Assembly (NCBI GenBank): GCA_964509885.1
Contig: CAZDZL010000002.1
Coordinates: 79,712 to 143,711, forward strand
Length of the DNA stretch: 64,000 nt
Direction of reading: 5' to 3'
Source of the DNA: Palsa-1447 sp964509885
GTDB taxonomy: Bacteria > Verrucomicrobiota > Verrucomicrobiia > Opitutales > Opitutaceae
The position numbers were made by a program, and so were the translations under genes. Shown in pieces: positions 50,630-57,856 of this stretch (positions are counted from its first letter, which is position 1; every line of letters starts with the position of its first letter). The notes below the pieces were generated by a model that saw only the letters and a program-made list of their open reading frames with translations, ran no database searches and was not told the DNA's origin.

Positions 50630-52561
50630 CTACGCCCCGGGGAACTCGAGCTCCGCCGATCCCGCGTTGCGGGACCAGTCGAGCCCCGGGAAGCCCGCCC
50701 TCGGGGCCGCACGGCCGATCGTGCGGGCCCGGGTCCCGGGCCAGCCCCGCGGGTGCAGCACCCGCGGCCCGTTCGTGAGCTCGACCTGGGAGAGGGAGAC
50801 CCGACCGATCCCGCGGACCGCGATCCGCAGCCGCGTGTCCGCCGAGGGCACCGGGACGCTGAATTCCCTGCGGATGGCCGTCCTCGGGCGCGCGGCCTCC
50901 GCCCGGAACTCGAGGGTCATCCGGCCGTGGAGGGTCCGCCACGCCCCCGTGGCGTCGCGGCACTCGACCACGACCCTCTGGAGCGCGGGCTCGGCGAGGA
51001 GGACGTCGAAGCGCAGCTGCCACGCGCCGCAGACGGGCGAGGCGAGGGCGAGGCGCGCCGGCTCGGCCTGCGCGCGCTCGAGCCAGCGGCGAAGGGCGCG
51101 CAGGCGGGCGGCGTCCCTGCCGACGATCCGCTCGTTCGGGCCGGTGACCCGGCGGTCGCGGGTGAGTCCCCAGAGCGTGCGCGCCGCGCGCCGGCCGGCG
51201 CGGATCGTCGCGGCGAAGCCGGCCGCGTGGCCGCGGAGCATCGAGATCCCGTGCGCCACCCGCGGGTCCGCGGGCCCGCCCCGGGCGAGCCTGCGGCGCA
51301 GGGAGAGGATGTGCGCGGCGGTCGACCGGACGTAGACGTCGCGCTCCGCCAGGTAGCCGCGGAACGCGACGCTCGCGCGAAAAGGCGCCGGCAGGCCCCT
51401 TCGCGCGGCGAGGCGCCGGAAGAACGCGCGCTCGGCCTCGAAGCGGGAGACGCCCAGGCGGGTCGCACAGGTGTCCCAGTGCTCGTTGAGCTCCCATCGG
51501 GCATAGCCGACGAAGGCCCGCTCGTCGCACGCGAGCGCCTCCCGGGCGAGCTCCCGGCACCTCGTGCCGCCGAAGACCCGCCTGAAGCCCCGCTCGAGCA
51601 TGCCGGTGGCGTCGTCGATCCCCGGCTCCAGCCAGAGGCATGCCGCGGCCGCGTCGACAACGGTCGTCATCGCCGCCGCGAGCCGGTTCGGCTCCCACGA
51701 GGTGACCAGCATGCCGCCTGCGCCGACCGCATGGCACCGGCGCCACCAGTCGCGGATGTTGGCGATCCTCTCCCCGAAGACGGGAAGGGGCTCGTGGCGG
51801 AACGAGCCGTTCATCGGGCAGCCCCAGTACTCGACGCCGCGCGCCCGAAGCGCCGGGGCGAGGTCGTACTCCGCGAAGTTGCGAAGCTCGATCCTCGGCC
51901 GGGCGCCGAAGGGGTAGTAGTACCAGTCGTAGGCGACGATGCCGGGGGGCAGGTAGGCCACCGCGGAGGGAAGGAGGGCCAGCATGTCGGCCCACATCCC
52001 GAGGCGCAGCCCGCGCCCCCGGGCGACCCCTTCCAGGCGCTGCACGTACCTGCCGAAATGCCCGGCGAGGCCGACCTCGGCGACCTCGGCGCGGCTCAGG
52101 GGATGCCGCCCGAGGCTGAACGACTCGTCGAGGCCCACGTGCACCTTGCCGGCTGTGCAGAAGGGGCTCACGTCGGCGATGAGGGCGTCGGCCACCTCGA
52201 GCATCCGGGGATGGAGCGGGCACACCTGGCCGGTCCCGAGCGGCGAACCGTCGTCCGCGCGCAGCTCGTTCAGGTCCCGCAGGCCGGGCACCTTGATCAG
52301 GTACTGGGTGTGGCCGAGGAGGTTCACGATCGGGACGACGCCGATCCCGACCCGGGCGGCCTCGCCGACCAGCCTCGCCATCTGGCGCTGGCTGTAGGCG
52401 TCCCTCCTCGCGACGCCGGGAAGGCTCGGGAACTCGACCGCGTCCTCCAGGTGCAGGTAGAGCTCGCGGTAGCCCCAGTCGGCGTAGCGGGGCAGCTGGG
52501 CGACGAGCCAGTCCAGGCGTTCGACCTGCCTGCCGAGGTCCCACTGGAACGCGGCGATCAT
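50630..52561 (-). CDS. GH20-like glycosidase (beta-N-acetylhexosaminidase fold)
   Basis: The 643-residue protein has a TIM barrel (about 1-330) resembling GH20. The acid pair D145-E146 sits in VHVGLDESFS, equivalent to the family motif HxGGDE. Other barrel segments are YRELYLHLEDAVEFP and SWEPNRLAAAMT. A helical region (about 330-510) and a C-terminal beta domain (about 520-643) follow. There is no signal peptide, so it is probably cytoplasmic. The ATG overlaps the CCA-enzyme stop (ATGA), so it is translationally coupled to it. The substrate may be an N-acetylated amino sugar, but the second Gly of the motif is replaced by Leu. Confidence 0.78.
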   Translation of the reverse strand: MIAAFQWDLGRQVERLDWLVAQLPRYADWGYRELYLHLEDAVEFPSLPGVARRDAYSQRQMARLVGEAARVGIGVVPIVNLLGHTQYLIKVPGLRDLNELRADDGSPLGTGQVCPLHPRMLEVADALIADVSPFCTAGKVHVGLDESFSLGRHPLSRAEVAEVGLAGHFGRYVQRLEGVARGRGLRLGMWADMLALLPSAVAYLPPGIVAYDWYYYPFGARPRIELRNFAEYDLAPALRARGVEYWGCPMNGSFRHEPLPVFGERIANIRDWWRRCHAVGAGGMLVTSWEPNRLAAAMTTVVDAAAACLWLEPGIDDATGMLERGFRRVFGGTRCRELAREALACDERAFVGYARWELNEHWDTCATRLGVSRFEAERAFFRRLAARRGLPAPFRASVAFRGYLAERDVYVRSTAAHILSLRRRLARGGPADPRVAHGISMLRGHAAGFAATIRAGRRAARTLWGLTRDRRVTGPNERIVGRDAARLRALRRWLERAQAEPARLALASPVCGAWQLRFDVLLAEPALQRVVVECRDATGAWRTLHGRMTLEFRAEAARPRTAIRREFSVPVPSADTRLRIAVRGIGRVSLSQVELTNGPRVLHPRGWPGTRARTIGRAAPRAGFPGLDWSRNAGSAELEFPGA

Positions 52562-53967
52562 AGGCCGCTCGCCTTGAGCCACGCCAGGGCGCCGGCCTCG
52601 TCGGCGAACGCGCCGTCGAGCTGGGCCTCGAAGGCCGCATCCAGGACCGGCCTGAAGCCGGGCCCGGGTTTTCGGCCCAGGGCCACGAGGTGGCGGCCCT
52701 GCAGGAGCGGCCGGGGTGCCGACGCCTCGACGGCGAGCGCCGAGGCGCGCGCGCGCAGGCGGCCGATCAGGGCCTCGATGTCCGCGAAGGGGAGGGGCGG
52801 CCGGCCCCTCGCGTCGGCCTCCATGACCAGGGCGAGGTCCTCGATCGTGGCCGGCGCCAGCCTGCGCGCGAGCCGGCGGACCTGCGTGTCGGAGAAGTCG
52901 CCGTCCTTGCCGTGGTGGTGGGCGAGGTGGTGGACGACGAGGGCCCTGACGGGCGGATCCAGGTCCAGGGGGGCGCCGATCCGGCGCAGGAAGGCGTCCG
53001 AGAGCGGCCCGCCCGCGGCCTCATGGCCGGGGCTCGTCCAGCGCATCGCCCCGCGGCGCTCGGCGTGGACCGTCGTGCCGGGCTTGCCGAAGTCGTGGCC
53101 GAGGACGGCGAAGGCGAGGAGCCTTCTGCGCGCGGGCTCGGCCGTCCCCCAGCCGGGGAGCAAGACGAGGGCGTCGAGGCAGAGCGCGGTGTGCGTGAGG
53201 ACGTCGCCCTCGGGGTGCCACTCGGGCTCCTGGGGCGTGCCCCGCAGGGCCGCCACCTCCGGGAAATGCCGCAGCCAGCCCGTCTGCTCCAGGACGTCGA
53301 GGCCCCGCGAGGGCCTCGCCGCCTTCACCGCCCACTTGTCCCACTCGCCCCAGACGCGCTCGACGGGAAGCTCGGCGAAGGCCGGGGAAATCTCCCGGCA
53401 GAGGGCGGCCGTCCCCGGGGCGAGGGTGAAGTCGAACCGCGCGGCCAGCTGGAACGCACGCAGGACGCGCAGCGGGTCCTCGGAAAACGCGGCGCTCGTG
53501 TGCCGCAGGACGCGGGCCGCGAGGTCCGCCCTCCCGTGGAACGGGTCGATCACCTCCCCGGTGAAGGGGTCCAGGGCGATCGCGTTGACCGTGAAGTCGC
53601 GCCGGGCCGCCGCGTCGGCGTCGCCGAGGGCGGGGTCGGGCTGGACCGCGAACCCGCGGTGGCCGGCCCCGGTCTTCGACTCCCGTCGCGGGAGGCTGAA
53701 GTCGAACTCGGCGCCGTTCGCGCCGCGGACCTTGATGACGCCGAAGCTGCGCCCGACGACATCGGTCGGGCCGAATGCGGAGAGGGCGCGGCGCAGGCCC
53801 TCGAAGTCGACGCCGGCGACCTCGATGTCAAAGTCCTTGGAGTCTAGCCCGAGGAGCCAGTCGCGCACGCCCCCGCCGACGAGGCGCGGGCGCCCCGCGC
53901 GGCGCACGGCCTCGAGCATCGCGCGCAGGTCGCCGGGAAGGGGGGGGATGCCGTCCGTTTGCGGCAT
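52558..53967 (-). CDS. cca: CCA-adding enzyme / polynucleotide adenylyltransferase with HD domain
   Basis: The 469-residue protein starts MPQTDGIPPL. It has the class II nucleotidyltransferase head: LVGGGVRDWLLG, then the catalytic pair D45/D47 in SKDFDIEV, RRDFTVNAI, and the neck motif EDPLRVLRAFQLAARF. A C-terminal HD-type segment has LGHDFGKPGTT and HHLAHHHGKDG. It adds or repairs the 3' CCA of tRNA (or poly(A)). The HD domain may add phosphodiesterase/phosphatase activity as in E. coli Cca. It lies 13 nt after the DUF423 gene. Confidence 0.92.
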   Translation of the reverse strand: MPQTDGIPPLPGDLRAMLEAVRRAGRPRLVGGGVRDWLLGLDSKDFDIEVAGVDFEGLRRALSAFGPTDVVGRSFGVIKVRGANGAEFDFSLPRRESKTGAGHRGFAVQPDPALGDADAAARRDFTVNAIALDPFTGEVIDPFHGRADLAARVLRHTSAAFSEDPLRVLRAFQLAARFDFTLAPGTAALCREISPAFAELPVERVWGEWDKWAVKAARPSRGLDVLEQTGWLRHFPEVAALRGTPQEPEWHPEGDVLTHTALCLDALVLLPGWGTAEPARRRLLAFAVLGHDFGKPGTTVHAERRGAMRWTSPGHEAAGGPLSDAFLRRIGAPLDLDPPVRALVVHHLAHHHGKDGDFSDTQVRRLARRLAPATIEDLALVMEADARGRPPLPFADIEALIGRLRARASALAVEASAPRPLLQGRHLVALGRKPGPGFRPVLDAAFEAQLDGAFADEAGALAWLKASGL

Positions 53968-53980
53968 GGTCAGGCCGTGC

Positions 53981-54364
53981 TCAGGCGCCCAGCGCCGCGC
54001 ACGCGGCCAGGACCCAGGCTGAAATGAGGGACAGGCCGCCCAGGGGCGCGAGGGCCCCGAGCCAGCGCGGCCCTCCAAAGGCCAGGAGGTAGAGGGACCC
54101 CGAGAAGAGGACCGTGCCGACGACGAAGAGGCGCGCCGCCCACGCCGCGCGCCGGCTCGGGGGCGGGGGCGACGCCCTGAGCCATCCCGCAAATCCCAGC
54201 AGGGCCGAGGCATGCACAAGTTGGAAAATGATGGCGGACTCCCAGATGTCATGGGTCCCGGCGGCGATGAGGGCGGCCTTGAGCGAGTGGGCGCCCAGGG
54301 CGGCAAGGAGGACGCCGGAGGCCCCGAGGGCCCCGGCACAGGCGAGCGCGGTGCGGTGATTCAC
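53981..54364 (-). CDS. DUF423 family membrane protein (YgdD-like)
   Basis: The 127-residue protein has four hydrophobic helices and DUF423 landmarks: LLAALGAHSLKAAL, ESAIIFQLVHASALL, GTVLFSGSLYLLAF and LAPLGGLSLISAW. The start codon is GTG. Function is not established for the family. It heads the minus-strand operon DUF423-cca-GH20 and is divergent from rplM. Confidence 0.9.
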   Translation of the reverse strand: MNHRTALACAGALGASGVLLAALGAHSLKAALIAAGTHDIWESAIIFQLVHASALLGFAGWLRASPPPPSRRAAWAARLFVVGTVLFSGSLYLLAFGGPRWLGALAPLGGLSLISAWVLAACAALGA

Positions 54365-54415
54365 GGGGGGATCGTTGCAAATTCCGGCGGGGAACCAAGG
54401 CCCAAAAACGAAGGG

Positions 54416-54447
54416 TTGACACCCCTGTTTGGAGTCAATGGTCTAAC
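54416..54447 (+). promoter_or_regulatory. Candidate promoter of rplM-rpsI
   Basis: A perfect -35 element TTGACA is at 54416-54421. The -10 is poor: TGGTCT at 17-bp spacing or TCTAAC at 20 bp. The position 40 bp before the rplM start and AT-richer sequence support it. Confidence 0.4.
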
Positions 54448-54457
54448 CCTCTTTTCC

Positions 54458-54886
54458 ATGAAGACGTACCTCGCGAAGAAGGAGACAGAGCAGCCCAAAT
54501 GGTATCTTGTTGATGCCGAAGGGCAGGTGCTCGGCCGTCTCGCAGTCAAGCTGGCCAACATCATCCGCGGTCGCAACAAGGCGACCTACACGGCCCACGT
54601 CGACACGGGCGACTACGTCGTCGTCCTGAACGCCGAGAAGATCGTGCTGACCGGCAAGAAGGAGGAGCAGAACGAGTACATGGCCTTCTCCGGCTTCGTC
54701 GGCGGCGAGCGCTACCGCAGCATGCCGCAGATGCGCGCGAAGCGCCCCGAGTTCGTCATCATGCACGCCGTCAAGGGGATGCTCCCGAAGAACCGCCTGG
54801 CCGCGAAGATGCTGACCAAGCTGCGCGTCTTCGCCGGCACGAAGCACCCGCACGAGGCGAACAACCCGGTGAAGATTTCCGTCTGA
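54458..54886 (+). CDS. rplM: 50S ribosomal protein L13
   Basis: The 142-residue protein has the L13 signatures KWYLVDAEGQVLGRLAVKLA, IIRGRNKATYTAHVDTGDYVVVLNA and HAVKGMLPKNRLAAKMLTKL. It binds 23S rRNA early in 50S assembly. It is followed after 2 nt by rpsI, the normal gene order. Length is that of the family. Confidence 0.98.
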   Translation: MKTYLAKKETEQPKWYLVDAEGQVLGRLAVKLANIIRGRNKATYTAHVDTGDYVVVLNAEKIVLTGKKEEQNEYMAFSGFVGGERYRSMPQMRAKRPEFVIMHAVKGMLPKNRLAAKMLTKLRVFAGTKHPHEANNPVKISV

Positions 54887-54888
54887 AC

Positions 54889-55287
54889 ATGAGCACTCCC
54901 GACACCATCTTCACAGGCACGGGCCGCCGCAAGACATCGACCGCGCGCGTGCGGATCACCGAGGGCAGCGGCAAGCTGACCGTCAACGGCCGCGAGTTCG
55001 AGAGCTACTTCTCTCACGACAACTTCGCCAAGCAGGCGTACGCCCCCCTCCTCACGGTCGACCTTCGCGAGAAGATCGACGTGACGGCCAACGTCGCCGG
55101 CGGCGGCGTCGCCGGCCAGGCCGGCGCGGTCGCGCACGGGATCGCCCGCGCGCTGCAGAAGATGAATGCCGAGCTCAGGCCCGCCCTCAAGAAGGCCGGC
55201 CACATCCGACGCGACCCCCGCGAGAAGGAACGCAAGAAGGCCGGCCAGCCGGGCGCCCGCAAGCGGTTCCAGTTCTCGAAGCGCTGA
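54889..55287 (+). CDS. rpsI: 30S ribosomal protein S9
   Basis: The 132-residue protein has the signatures GTGRRKTSTARVRI, GGGVAGQAGAVAHGIARAL and the C-terminal RKRFQFSKR tail that reaches the P-site tRNA. It is co-transcribed with rplM and followed by a terminator. Confidence 0.98.
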   Translation: MSTPDTIFTGTGRRKTSTARVRITEGSGKLTVNGREFESYFSHDNFAKQAYAPLLTVDLREKIDVTANVAGGGVAGQAGAVAHGIARALQKMNAELRPALKKAGHIRRDPREKERKKAGQPGARKRFQFSKR

Positions 55288-55309
55288 TCCGGCTTCGTCC
55301 CCCCCCTTC

Positions 55310-55350
55310 AAGGCCGCCTCCGCGCAACGGACGGCGGCCTTTTCCTTTAT
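55310..55350 (+). terminator. Terminator after rpsI
   Basis: AAGGCCGCC (55310-55318) pairs with GGCGGCCTT (55333-55341), extended inside by CCG/CGG, and is followed by TTCCTTTATT. Confidence 0.88.
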
Positions 55351-55394
55351 TACTGGATTTTGAGGGCAACTGAACGGATTGTTCCCCACCACCC

Positions 55395-56420
55395 ATGAAA
55401 GTCGGCATCGTAGGCGCATCAGGTTACGCGGGCGAGACGCTCGTGAAGCTGCTCCTTGGACACCCCAAGGTTGAGCTGGCGGCCGTGACCTCGCGCGTGC
55501 ACGCGGGCCATCCGCTCTCAAGGGTGATCCCGTCTGTCCGCGGCATCGACCGCGGGATAAAGTTCGTGGCCTCGGACCCCGCGGCGCTCGCGGCCACGGA
55601 CATCCCCCTCTTCTTCCTCGCGCTCCCCCACGGCGCCGCCGCCGAGTTCGCGAAGGCGCTGGTCGGCGCCGGCAAGCGGGTGATCGACCTGAGCGCGGAT
55701 TTCAGGGTCTCGGACCTGGAGGCCCATGAGAAATACTACGGCAAGCACGCCGCCCCGGAGCTCCTGCCGCACGCCCGCTATGTCCTTCCTGAGCTGACGG
55801 ACCCCAGCTGGAAGACCGGGACGAAGATCGTCGCCTCGCCGGGATGCTACCCGACGAGCATCCTCGTGCCGCTTGTCCCGCTCCTGAGGGACGGTGTCGT
55901 CTCGAGGGAGCACATCGTCGTCAACAGCTTCAGCGGCGTGAGCGGCGCGGGCCGGAAGGTCGACGAGGCCTACCTCTTCGTGGAGAGGAACGAGAGCGCC
56001 AAGGCCTACGGCCTCGTGAAGCACCGGCACCTGGCCGAGATCGAGGAGCAGCTCGCCCTCCTGACGGGGGCCAGGACGCTGATCCAGTTCAACCCGCACC
56101 TGGCGCCCATGCGCTACGGGATCGCGACGACGATCACGGTGCCCGCGCTGCCGGGCGCGACGACGGAATCCCTCTACGCCTCGTGGGGAAAGGCCTACGC
56201 CAAGGCACCGTTCGTGGAGATCCTCCCCAGCGGGGAGACCCCGGACACGGCGCATGTCGTCGGGACAAACCGGATCGACATCTCCGCGGTCCACGACCCG
56301 CGCACGGGCAATTTCGTCATCACCTCGGCCGAGGACAACCTCGTCAAGGGGACCGCCGGCCAGGCGATCCAGACGATGAACCTCTGGTACGGCTTCGACG
56401 AGAAGGCGGGGCTTCGCTAG
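55395..56420 (+). CDS. argC: N-acetyl-gamma-glutamyl-phosphate reductase
   Basis: The 341-residue protein has the N-terminal NADP-binding motif VGIVGASGYAGETL and the active-site Cys C151 in ASPGCYPTS. It also has HRHLAEIEEQ with the catalytic His and NLVKGTAGQAIQTMNL near the end. It reduces N-acetylglutamyl phosphate to the semialdehyde, the third step of arginine synthesis. It is convergent with argJ, with 15 bp between, so argC is its own transcription unit after the rpsI terminator. Confidence 0.97.
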   Translation: MKVGIVGASGYAGETLVKLLLGHPKVELAAVTSRVHAGHPLSRVIPSVRGIDRGIKFVASDPAALAATDIPLFFLALPHGAAAEFAKALVGAGKRVIDLSADFRVSDLEAHEKYYGKHAAPELLPHARYVLPELTDPSWKTGTKIVASPGCYPTSILVPLVPLLRDGVVSREHIVVNSFSGVSGAGRKVDEAYLFVERNESAKAYGLVKHRHLAEIEEQLALLTGARTLIQFNPHLAPMRYGIATTITVPALPGATTESLYASWGKAYAKAPFVEILPSGETPDTAHVVGTNRIDISAVHDPRTGNFVITSAEDNLVKGTAGQAIQTMNLWYGFDEKAGLR

Positions 56421-56435
56421 CGCGCGGAGCCGCCC

Positions 56436-57755
56436 TCAGCTTCGGTAGTCGGCGTTCTCGCTCACGTACTCGTGGGTCAGGTCGGCCCCGAGGACAACGG
56501 CCCGTCCCGCTCCCGAACCGCCGAGGTCGACCTCGATCTCGACGCAGCGCTCGTGGGCGGGGTAGTCCATGGGGGGCGAGAAGACGCCCTCCTTAGGCGC
56601 CCCGCTGGCATACATCTCGGCCGCCTTGAGGTGGGCGACGAGCGCGGACTCCTTCGAGGGGTCGAGCGTGAAGGCACCGCGGGAGAAGATCTCGACGCCG
56701 CCCATCCGCAGCGTCAGGCCGGACAGGTCGGTCCCCGCGGCGCCCGCGCCCACGTGCTTGCCGATGGCCTGGACCAGCCTGCCCACGTTGGGGTCGTTGC
56801 CGGCGACGGCGCACTTGAAGAGCGGCGCGTTGACGATCGCCTTGCCGAGCGCTCGGGCGGACCCGAAGTCTGCGGCGCCGAGCACCGAGACCCGGATCAC
56901 ATGGTGGACGCCCTCGCCGTTCCGGACCACGTCCTCCGCCAGGTCGCGGCACACGAGCGCGAGCGCGGAGCGGAAGGCGCCGAGGTCGGGGCAGGGGACG
57001 AGGCCGGACGAGACCAGCGCGACCGTGTCGGATGTGCTTGTGTCGCTGTCGATGGAGATGGCGTTGAAGGTCGGCTCGACGGCCTCCGAGAGCATCGCCT
57101 GCAGCTCGCGCTTGGGGACCGCGAGGTCGGTCAGGAGATACACGAGCATCGTGGCCATGTTGGGCTCGATCATGCCCGCGCCCTTGGCGATGCCGACGAT
57201 CGATCCCGCGCCGACGGAGGCGCGTCGCACCTTCGGGTAGAGGTCGGTCGTCACGATCCCCTCGGCGGCCGGCAGGATGGAGCCGCCCTTCAGGGCCTTC
57301 ACGGCCTCGGGGAGCGCCCCGATCATCGCCTCGACCGGCAGGCCCCAGCCGATCACGCCGGTCGAGCTCGGCAGGACCTCCGCCTGGCGGCACCCGAGGA
57401 GGCGCGCGGTCTCGCCGCAGACGCGCTCCGCCGCCGCGACGCCGCCGGGGGCGCACACGTTGGAGATCTTGTTGTTCACGATGACCGCGCAGAGCAGGGG
57501 CTGGCCCAGCCTGCCGCGCCCCACGAGAACCGGCGCGCCTGGAAACGCGTTCTTCGTGAAGACCGCCGCGAAGTCGGGCGTCGGCTTGTCCAGCGCGATG
57601 AGGGTCAGCGTCATCTTCGCCGGCTTCGGCGCCTCGGCGGGCGTGAACGCGAGGCGCGCGACGCCGACCCGGAATCCCGCGGGCAGGGCGGCCTGCTCGG
57701 CGAGCCATGCGCGGTGCGAGGCGCGGTCCCTGAAAACCATCTGCGTGCTGGGCAT
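56436..57755 (-). CDS. argJ: Bifunctional ornithine acetyltransferase / N-acetylglutamate synthase
   Basis: The 439-residue protein carries VCAPGGVAAAERVC-region landmarks, SSTGVIGWGLP, EGIVTTDLYPK and the autoprocessing site GMIEPNMATMLVYL. Cleavage is expected between A201 and the nucleophile T202. Other landmarks are ISIDSDTSTSDTVALVSSG and GNDPNVGRLVQAIGKH. It recycles the acetyl group between N-acetylornithine and glutamate, so no separate argE is needed. The start at 57755 (MPSTQMVF) excludes a Pro/Arg-rich upstream extension. It is on the opposite strand from the rest of the arg genes. Confidence 0.96.
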   Translation of the reverse strand: MPSTQMVFRDRASHRAWLAEQAALPAGFRVGVARLAFTPAEAPKPAKMTLTLIALDKPTPDFAAVFTKNAFPGAPVLVGRGRLGQPLLCAVIVNNKISNVCAPGGVAAAERVCGETARLLGCRQAEVLPSSTGVIGWGLPVEAMIGALPEAVKALKGGSILPAAEGIVTTDLYPKVRRASVGAGSIVGIAKGAGMIEPNMATMLVYLLTDLAVPKRELQAMLSEAVEPTFNAISIDSDTSTSDTVALVSSGLVPCPDLGAFRSALALVCRDLAEDVVRNGEGVHHVIRVSVLGAADFGSARALGKAIVNAPLFKCAVAGNDPNVGRLVQAIGKHVGAGAAGTDLSGLTLRMGGVEIFSRGAFTLDPSKESALVAHLKAAEMYASGAPKEGVFSPPMDYPAHERCVEIEVDLGGSGAGRAVVLGADLTHEYVSENADYRS

Positions 57756-57856
57756 GGGACGAGAACTGTGGGCGCGGGGCCGCGGAGTGAAGCCGATTTT
57801 TCCGGGCCGGGCGCCCGGGGTTGCCGCCGCCGGGCTATTCTGAATCATCGGCGCGC

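Noticed and set aside
50606..54022. A 1138-codon open frame on the plus strand across the GH20-cca region
   Set aside because: It is the antisense of two genes with recognisable catalytic motifs. Its product is Arg/Pro/Ala-rich without domains, as is usual for antisense frames in GC-rich DNA.
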